A stretch of DNA of 64,000 nucleotides. Origin: Acephala macrosclerotiorum (taxonomy: Eukaryota; Ascomycota; Leotiomycetes; Helotiales; Mollisiaceae). Location: contig MU119249.1 in the NCBI GenBank assembly GCA_014904845.1, forward strand, positions 1 to 64,000, in the 5' to 3' direction. The translations under genes and the position numbers were made by a program. Below the pieces are notes generated by a model. The model was not told the origin of the DNA. It saw nothing but the letters and a program-made list of their open reading frames with translations, and ran no database searches. Position 1 is the first letter of the stretch, and every line of letters begins with the position of its first letter. Below are positions 55,926 through 64,000 of this stretch, in pieces.

Positions 55926-57658
55926 ACTTCTACAAACCCTCCTGCATATATACCCGAGGCACGAGACCAAGGCGACCACTTCTGCATCCTCCAGCACTTC
56001 TGCCCTTCAAATGAAGATGTAGATCCATCGTGATGACATTCCGCGGCAATCTCGGAAGGTTCAGTGGTAGTTTCAACGGCCTGAGAGCGAATTTAGACCG
56101 GCAGCAGCCGTCTCGCTGGCGGCACTAAAAACCAGTGGCGTCCAATCCATCTTAGTGAACCATCTTGGCGCGGACCCTGAAAGAAACAAAACAAATTACC
56201 AAATAAAAACTCGAAACAAGCCCGTGAGAAGAAAGGTCACAAAGAAGCTCGACAAGCATTGTTTCCAAGACATCTTAAACTTTCGCTCCTGAGATTGAGA
56301 ATACCGAAATTCTCTCCCTCTCTTCGCATACCCGCGAACAAACAAGACAGAAATAGAAGCATGAAACCAAGACCCTGATCTGGGTATTTTCAGCGTTTTG
56401 AACGTCACCGTTCTCCACAATCACGAATTTCCGATCGTAGTATTGGGGCAACGACCGATCCGAGCTTCTAGTGCACGGTAAAGGGGGAGGCGAGTGTCTT
56501 CCGTACCGTATTGCCGTACCGAATCTCGGACTGCCATCAAGAACGAAACACTTTTGAAATGATATCGGAAAGGCGGAAAAGATGCTGCCGTTAGGTGGGG
56601 ATATATGAAGCCGTCTATGATCCGCGGTGAAAAGAGGGTGAACCGTCTTACATGCGGTGAATAAAGGACAGAGAGGCTGCACACGTGCAGGGCTTGGCAT
56701 GCAGATGGAGGGCAACGTTGGCAGGGTTCCCCACTGGGAGGGTTTTGTTCCTGGCTAAAGAAGATCCGATTGATATTAGATTTTATGCATCAGAAAATAA
56801 CTGCAAATTGACGACTCGAACGGTGAACAGGATGATTATGAAATGTGAATGTCCTTCATTGTATGAATCACCACGAGGAATTATACCATTCCTGGGCCAA
56901 GTTCTGCGGGTTTGCGGGGGGTCAGCCTATTCGATGTGTTGTCAATGTGGAGCTGAGATGGATGGCGTTCGAACAACCTCACATCTCACATTGTCCCATG
57001 ACACAGCCGACCACCCCTCAGCTCCTCAACCACATTCACCACCAGCGCATCCGACAATATGCAGAGCCTCTCCTCCTCTCCCATCTTTCATAAATGCTTG
57101 CATCATGTCTTAAAATCAGACAACACCAATACATCCAAGCCACAGCCACTGGGACGCTAGCCAGGATCCATAGCTTGTTCTCACACCGCACCAAGCAACG
57201 AAAAGAAACCTCGTCTCCTTGACGAAACTAGTTCGCAAACTCGGATTTAAAATCCACCACCTTCGTTTGGTATATAGCCTGCTGTCGACCTGCCTCTCTT
57301 GCTGGCAGAAATGAACACCTCAATTTGCTCGTTGGCTTAGGACAGGAATTGTTTGCTGGTCGCGTGGCCCATTCACTCACTGCTCACCCCTCCACTAATA
57401 ATCCGGCAGCCTTCTTACGCGTTCACGCTTCTTTCAACAATACCCAAAAAGGAAAGCAACGGGTTTTTGCTGCATGAAGAAATCGAATCGACTAGGAAGA
57501 AGGATTTGCGAAGGAAGAAAGAATAGAAGAAGGGGATAAAGACCTCGAGAATCAACGACGCTTGATGTGGCATCCTCGTCCTTATACCATTGTTCGACGA
57601 ATCCTACGACTACGACCTCACGACACTACATAAAATCATACGTTACGTCCTAGCAGAC
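55926..57658. other. Intergenic: long leader region of the cyclin gene
   Basis: No supported gene. The last 400 bp are CT/GA-rich and look like a long 5' UTR. Open frames at 56275-56715 (minus) and 56685-57113 (plus) have no domain. Confidence 0.45.
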
Positions 57659-58742
57659 ATGAACACCACATCTTACTTGAAGAGGAAGCCCAAGGGTAAC
57701 ATGACATCACCATTGACACGAGACCCATCCTCCTCGTCCTCCGACTCCCCCTACTTCACCAAAACTTACGTCCCACTCTCTTCCCTCCCAACACCACCAC
57801 TCTCCCACTCACGAACCAACTCCCGTCAACAAACCCCTGAAGCCTTCTCTCCCGGCCAAATCCTGGACCCCGAACTCTTCGGTAAGACTCTCCCTTACCA
57901 TATCTTCCCCGGATTCCTCTATATTACATTCCATTTCTTTTCGGTACTTGGACATCAGGCTAATCTTTTTCATATACACAGGCCCGGCACTTCACCTCAA
58001 AAACCTAATCCCCACCTCAACATCCCTAACAGCCGCCACCATTCCACTCGTCCATTCAATCCTAACCCTCTCCGACCTCCCTCTCGAGACCATCGCTTTG
58101 GCCGTCTCGATCCTCGATTCTCTGAATTCTCGTTTCGCGCTACACTGGAGACAAGGCTTCCCTCTTACTGTCCAACAATTACCGCCTCCATTTGGGAATG
58201 AAGGGGAGAGATTAGAGACGCAGCATATTGATGAGGTGCATCCTGAGGTTATTGTTCTCGCGGCATTGGTTCTAGCGGTTAAGTTCTTGGATGATCATCA
58301 AACAAGTACGAAAGAGTATGCGGAGCAGTGGGGAAAGGGGATTTGGTCTTGTCAGCAGATAAATTTTACACAACGCTGCTTGTTGGAAAATCTTGGGTAC
58401 AGACTCGTACCTCTATGGCAAGATGATATCATACTAGAAGCATTAGAGGACATGGAACGAGCAGGCCAACAACACGAGCCTGAGATCTACGACGGTGAAG
58501 ATGAATACTGGGACTTCGAATACCATGCCCCGGTCTTGGATACACTGGGCGGAGGAAAAGCGGTGATGGGACTAGGGGATCAGTTGACGCCTGTGGAGAC
58601 ACCGTTGAGTGAGAATATTAAGGGGACGAGGGATGTTTCTAGCGAGACGAGGTCGGCGTTTAAGAGTATGAAGCTTCAAGAAAGTCCAAGGGAACCATTT
58701 CCGTTGTTTATGGAGCCGAGTGGGCAGGCGTTTGGGTATTAA
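57659..58742 (+). CDS. Cyclin-domain protein, 327 residues
   Basis: Two exons, 57659-57881 and 57982-58742, with a 100-nt intron (GTAAGA ... ACACAG). The N-terminus is Ser/Pro-rich with several SP/TP sites (LPTPPLSHS, QQTPEAFSP), likely CDK or MAPK targets. The cyclin fold starts at about 80: PALHLKNLIPTSTSLTAAT, then the helix ILTLSDLPLETIALAVSILDSL, then HPEVIVLAALVLAVKFLDD with the charged residues of the CDK-binding face. C-terminal residues after 225 are acidic then disordered. It is probably a Pcl/Pho80-type or unclassified fungal cyclin; the partner kinase cannot be told. The start is the first ATG; an extension of 23 codons upstream has only TTG. Confidence 0.82.
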
Positions 58743-60355
58743 GAGGGTTGGATGGAGTAAATAATGAGATGGGGAGAGGATTGAGATGGAGGGTAATTAG
58801 GGATGATAAGGCGTTGATTTTGCTGCTTTGCATAGCGTTGGAGTTTTATACCACACCTGCTAGTGTTTGATCCTAATAAACCTATGTTCCTGTTCTTCAT
58901 TCTCTGTGTTTGTTTCAAGACCTTTGCTAAGATGTGATCTCTGTCCTCAGGTCCAGTGATTGGCACTTGCTCCACAGGTATGCTGTCCCTAGGGCTGGAA
59001 ACGAACAATACAACTGCCATAATATTCCAAATACATTTCCCACAAAATGAATCCAATTTCTATTTTCAAATCCCCAGGTTTACATCAGGACTTTTCCTAA
59101 GGTACAATCTCTATTCTCAGTCCAGTGATTGGATTCACCTCATTATTACACCTTCCTTGAAGATGCAAGACAGATAGTCCGATTGGTGGTGTTCCAAATC
59201 TCCTTACCATAAATCAAGCGGATTATTCAACAAAAACCCAAGTTTAACACTAACATCCTAACTTCTTCCAATATAGAAACCCTAACAAGCAAAAAAGCAA
59301 AAATCATCTTTATAGAGAAATGACTCACTACTCTATCGTAAATTCTCTTTCCTGCCACATCTACCACGCATTGCAACCTTTGAAGATCGCCATGATCGAG
59401 GTCATGCTTACTTACCTCACTACATATACCAAATGCCGCCTTTTCTCTATCTTTACCAATACGTATCTGTGTCTGTCTACTACCTGTCTCTAACTCGTGT
59501 TGCTCTAGCTCTGGTGCATTATTCGAGCATCATACGGTTAACTGAAATGGCTGCTTTTGTCCTGAGGGTATTATGCTTTTTGCATGGAAGTTAATGCCTA
59601 AGACCTTCGAACCTAAATTCAAAATTCAAAATTCAAAATCCGAGTTTTAGGGGTAAAATAGATTCAGCTCATTTTACATCGTCCGGGGTGGGTTGATAAC
59701 GGGAATACTCTTGACAGTCAGGTGCATATCCAAGTCCAAGACATCAGCAAGAAGCCGGTGCCATAGGATGATGGGAGACCGTTGACAAGGTAATATCAGC
59801 GAAAAGGTGCCTGTCTATAAGAACAAGACTTCTCAACACACTCTCTTTTCCTCCCCGCACACCACCTTTTCCAATCCATATTACTGTAGCTACTATCTCC
59901 CCATGTCTCACAAAAGCAGACACATATCTTTGGCTTTTTGTATATCCATGTCGAGGCGCTGTTGTAAAGACACATCCGCAAAAAGTAGCAGGTTCGTAGA
60001 AATATGAGACGAATGAAAATTGATCTCTTGACAGCAAATGAAATGTTAGCAACAAATAATTTAGACAAAACAAGAAGTATGAACAGTTTCTACCTAACAA
60101 GGACCACTGTAAGACAAAACTCTCTTGTATATGGCCATCTGGAGTCGCAGTTTCTTGAAAAGTTGCCGCAGCCTGAGCTCCCGGACTCGAGACTCGTAAG
60201 TTTCCAGCACCCCTCTGACTATTTTCAGACTCTTGAGTACGGCGCCAAAGCGGACTTTGTCCAAATTTGGTCGGAATTTCTATCACTCTGACATCTGGCA
60301 GCATCATATCGTCGCCCTCGCTCTTGTTTCGGTGCATTCGAGATTGCCGTTCCCT
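58743..60355. other. Intergenic with an imperfect local duplication
   Basis: No supported gene. About 58925-58966 and 59095-59130 share (C/G)CTAAG.T..AATCTCT.TYCTCAG..TCCAGTGATTGG, an imperfect direct duplication about 165 bp apart. An AAATTCA-type heptamer is repeated three to four times at about 59616-59640. Confidence 0.5.
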
Positions 60356-62392
60356 TCATCTGTATAAGCGCCGTGTGATCAACCTCTGCCGAAATCCAGC
60401 TCCATCTTCCGCGACTGCAATGTACCCCACATTCTCATTCTCGTCCTCAACATCGACCAATTCAATTTGATACTTCCATATTTCTTCGACCTCTCGATGT
60501 CGTCCATTCTGCTCTCCTGGGCTAAAGTTGAGCTGTAGGGATTGTCGCGTAAGAGTGTAGAGATGTAGCCCAAAATATCTGAACCTCGAATGAAGATGCT
60601 GAAATATAGTCCGATGAGCGCTGCAGTGAACGCGATAATAGTGCCAAGGTGGAGAACACATAGCCAGGTAAAGTTACATACGTAGGTTACTTGCCAAACC
60701 ACGTTCACTGCTTGAGTAGGAACTCTAGCGCTATAGCCAGCAGGCCACTAGAGGGTCGTAACCATTTCCGAAGCATTTGCGTAGCTTGGTGGCCAGTAGC
60801 TTCTGTACCAGTAAGTGTTGATAATTTGTTGCGGTCGGGTTACAATAATGTTAGGCTCGATCCCTTACATAAAATTCCAGCGGCTTGTCATGTTCCTATT
60901 GCCCAGGCGCCCTTAAATGGCCCAGTCAGGATCTGCAATGAACTGCTCCAGCATCGAACCCCCTCCGGTGAAATTTAGTACATATGTACTGAAGAGGAGA
61001 GCTTGAGTGAAGTCCTCAAATGAAGTCGGAAATCCGATGTCGGCCAGATTAGGATTCGGGTGATACAAGCGAATATTGTCAATAAAATCATCCACTTACC
61101 CATAACCAGAGCCCTAATCGTAGATCTGGTTGATGCCCAGGGTGAATGAATTGATCACGGCGTAGCCGGCTTCGTAGGTATCGTTGATAGCATAGAGATA
61201 GTCCGAATAATTGACCAGTTTCGTTCCCAAGGTGTAGATGGTTCCGTTCTTAAATCCAGAGGATTGGCCGAATGCAAAACTTTGGAATTGACTGAATGGA
61301 AGACCTGTGACAGGAAAGATCATGTCCCACGTGTCGTTTCTGTAGGTCCAGGAGTCGCTGAAATCACCAGCATCGCCAGTGGTGACAGCCATGTAAGAGC
61401 TCAACATCGTGAAGGTAGTGTTGCCCTTTTCTAGAAGTCTGTTTACAGGAATACCGGGCAGGGGCGAGTATGCAATCGTATTGGTGCTAGAGCTCAGGTT
61501 GAACCAGCCCAATGGATCAGCTGAAACATTTTGAAGAAGTCTAGAGATATCTGGGATTTTTACATCGCCCACAAGTCTATGGTGGGTTTTCTGACAGATG
61601 CTGGAGCTATTAAGCTCGTTCCAAATATGGCATTCAATAAGAACAGGACGCTACACTCAGCTCCCATACCCTCATTGAAGGCAGAATGTCCTTGCGTGTC
61701 GAAATAATACACCGGGATACTATGCGTGACCGAACGATCCTGCACGCTAGGAATTTGAAGGCACGATTGACTGTCGAGAGACAAGCCCCACATGCCGAGA
61801 AGTAGAATGGCCTGGATGCTCATGCGACGGAGAAGAATTGTGTTGTGATCGCGGTCCCGATGGACTGACTGCTAATCGTCAGCTCCAGGGAGCTAAGGGT
61901 TGCACCTCGCTCGATTTTCCAAACTGTTATCTGCTTGATCGCGTTGCTTATGACGACAGCGAAGGCAAATGGAAAGGTTGTAGATAGCCAAAGAAAGATA
62001 AGCACTTGGAACATCTTTTGCTGCGTGAGTACTCATTTTATTATCAACACTTCTCAAAATGAGCCGTTGCTCACCATCTCTAACGGCTGTGTTGTGCTCG
62101 TACCATGCGGTACCGCCATAGAAGAAGAATGGGACGGCGAGAGAGGTCAGGAGCGCTCCTTTCAGACGCCTAGAAGTTCTGTTCTGGCTCAGCGGACGAG
62201 CTGAAGATCCCCGCGGGAAGGGGGGTGGGGGGTGCCTTCGCTCAAAGTTTCGATGCTGTCTGTAGCGTATGTGGCCGATTTTGTAGCTGGTTTCCTGGGA
62301 GTTGAAATTTGTTGCAAGGGCTGTTCTTCGCTCTTAGATTTCACTGTGTTCGGGTCGTCAAGCTCGAAATAAGTTTAGAAGGTCGCCTCCAT
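60356..62392 (-). pseudogene. Decayed polytopic fungal membrane protein gene
   Basis: Pieces in different frames line up, in order, as one fungal transmembrane protein. They are a Thr/Ser-rich N-terminus from ATG 62392 with TAA at 62375-62377, the segment LKGALLTSLAVPFFFYGG, then after a 43-nt intron (62074-62032) VLTQQKMFQVLIFLWLSTTFPFAFAVV, IERGATLSSLE, MSIQAILLLGMWGLSLDSQS, DLW/GDVKIP, a Thr/Asn-rich extracellular part, VCNFTWLCVL with a further TM, ILGYISTLLRDNPY, and VGYIAVAEDGAGF...RRLYR. The frame is lost by apparent 1-nt deletions near 61833, 61570 and 60463, and stopped by TAG 60748-60750 and others. Such proteins are common in Pezizomycotina but functionally unknown. Sequencing error could explain one break, hardly all. 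Confidence 0.65.
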
Positions 62393-64000
62393 AGCAGAGG
62401 AGTAATCTCAAGACTGGTAGCCCTCGGAAGTCATGGTGTCCAAAGCAGCCAAAGACAGCATGAAACAACCACGACGAGGGAACAAGCTTGGGAGCTTGGT
62501 CCATTAGAGTGCTTGAATTGTCCGGCGGTGGAAGAGACTCTGGCGCAGCGCATGATCGATGGCAACATAGCATCTTTGAATCGGTGGGAGCCTTGGACGC
62601 TGTTACCAATGAACTGTGACTCCCACTCGAATGCGAAAAAAATGTTGATTGTCATTGCACCCTGAGGTAACACCCCAAGTGAAAACATTTACGGCACCAC
62701 GTTGAAGAATGATGAACTAATGAGCTGGGTTGTGAAACGAATGCAATACTAGCACCGTTGAGAAACTTGACATTTCGTCCAAAGCAATTGCTGATAAGTG
62801 GCTGGACTTTGTTTGCTCTCGCTCTGTGAGCAAGATCATTTGCATTCTACCACTGAGGGGCAACGCATGAGATGTCGATGGCCTACTTGGGGCACGATTC
62901 GCGTCCAAAATCAATGCGCTCAACCACCTGTCGAGTTCATAGAAGCGATAGTCTATCATTCCAAGAAATGCCTCTTCGAGTGGCAAAGGTATTGGTATAC
63001 TTGAGTTCTGGTGTTTCTCTCGAGTCCCAGCTCTCAAAGTGTTACCAAACTGAAGCATGGTCCACTCGCACCGAAGGACTAACGAGTCCGCTCTCAGCCG
63101 CATTACGGTGAGGGGGAGGGGGGCATGTGCGATAAGCACTGTCAAGGTCGGTTCTGAACCTTTGATTGGGCCAAAGGACCAACAACTGAGAACGGTGATG
63201 CGGAAACGGAGTCGCAATCGTCCTCGTGCTTCCTTGAAAGGCCACGCACGCACTTGATCGAACTGTTGAGATGCATGAGATATTGACCAAAAGAACGCAA
63301 CAATGCCACGAAAACAGATGTATTAGGGTGGTCACGTGTTTAATGTTATATATATCCTCATCTCACCGCTAGACAGGAATACACATCATGAACACACACT
63401 TTACACCCCCACCACGGCTTTTGCCTGTAATAAGATGTAAACCCTGCAACTCGACCACAGCTGATACTTCGCACTTGGAAACAGCGTCAAAATTCATAAC
63501 TAGTGAGGTGGTGTTGTCCATAGGCGATAGATGTGATGTGACTTTAGATGAGGACACCGCGATGGACTGAGATCCGACGATGATCGGCATGCCGATTTAC
63601 ACCTTGCAGTGCCTAAGAAGAACCGACGCTAGGAGTGTCTACTGATGAGTGATAGGAAACTTGTAGGTCCAGCTTTATACTCTCAACTAGAATAGTGAAA
63701 AGGACGATCAAATGTCAGACTTAAACTACCTGAAGAAGCAGCCGGGAAGTCTCTTTAGGTCATGAAGTGCGGCACCAGGCCCAATGAGGGAAGGTATTTG
63801 CGCTACGGTCACTTTGGCCCTTCTCAATGGGTCCCTTCCCATCTCTCGTTCAACTCGCGGGACTTCCTCTATATTGTTGCCTTCTCTTCGGCAAGACAAT
63901 AGTGCTCACTCTTGTTGCCAACTCAACCATCAATAATCATGACAAAAAATCCCTCATTATACTCCTAATCGAGGGAGTACGGCGACCGTACGCTGGTTCG
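62393..64000. other. Right end, no recognisable gene apart from a mobile element
   Basis: Open frames up to 178 codons (62717-63253, minus) have no domain character. The second copy of the short mobile element is at 63322-63432. Confidence 0.45.
63322..63432. mobile_element. Short mobile element, copy 2, with AGATGT target duplication
   Basis: A 111-bp sequence matching 28280-28391 from ATTAGGGTGGTCACGTG to GCCTGTAATA, with a few substitutions and one 1-nt indel. It is flanked by AGATGT on both sides (63316-63321 and 63433-63438), different from the AGGTTT at copy 1. It was therefore inserted independently and recently. Confidence 0.8.

Noticed and set aside
57590..57658. Earlier start for the cyclin gene
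   Set aside because: The frame is open but its first codon is TTG. The first ATG is at 57659.
1..64000. tRNA, rRNA, CRISPR arrays, telomeric repeats
   Set aside because: No sequence with tRNA A/B-box structure, rRNA similarity, regularly spaced repeats or a TTAGGG array was seen on reading. A tRNA scan was not possible here.

Overview
The window reads as nuclear DNA of a filamentous ascomycete (Pezizomycotina). Genes are intron-poor to moderately split. Introns are 43-121 nt with GTAAGT-like donors and CTAAC/CTGAC branch sites. The gene set is typical of this group: a Ppo-type oxylipin dioxygenase, a Zn2Cys6 regulator, an Hrq1 helicase, a PTEN-type phosphatase, Exo70, a PlaA-type phospholipase and a cyclin. 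An AT-rich island has the composition left by repeat-induced point mutation (RIP). A Leotiomycete is my best guess, but the sequence alone does not prove it.

Left part (1-18 kb). The window opens in a 9-bp minisatellite and a tandem repeat that is the edge of a repeat island. Then come a small single-pass membrane protein, a peroxisomal enoyl-CoA hydratase/isomerase (C-terminal SKL), a microbial-type poly(ADP-ribose) glycohydrolase-like protein, and an 11-exon fatty acid dioxygenase with an 11-nt micro-exon and no P450 half. After a gene-poor stretch there are an F-box-like protein and a possible small catabolic group: Zn2Cys6 regulator, isochorismatase-like hydrolase and amidase.

Middle (18-34 kb). 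A 4.5-kb AT-rich island contains one 10-N gap and almost no C outside CpG. Next to it lies a same-strand array of four paralogues of a tandem RRM-like family. Two look intact, one is a pseudogene with five in-frame stops and no frameshift, and one is cut short by a single stop just before the family's conserved YGPDPC motif. A ~112-bp mobile element with target-site duplications lies inside the array, with a second copy at 63.3 kb.

Right part (34-64 kb). Housekeeping genes dominate: Hrq1 helicase, an FG/Ran-binding protein, a second F-box-like protein, PTEN phosphatase, a Cys-containing hypothetical protein, Exo70, mitochondrial-type cytosolic PLA2 and cyclin. Between them, at 49.1-49.4 kb, is a very short locus encoding a 38-residue double CxxC peptide. 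A single in-frame TGA separates it from a His-rich continuation. The end of the window holds the decayed remains of a polytopic membrane protein gene and a long stretch with no recognisable gene.
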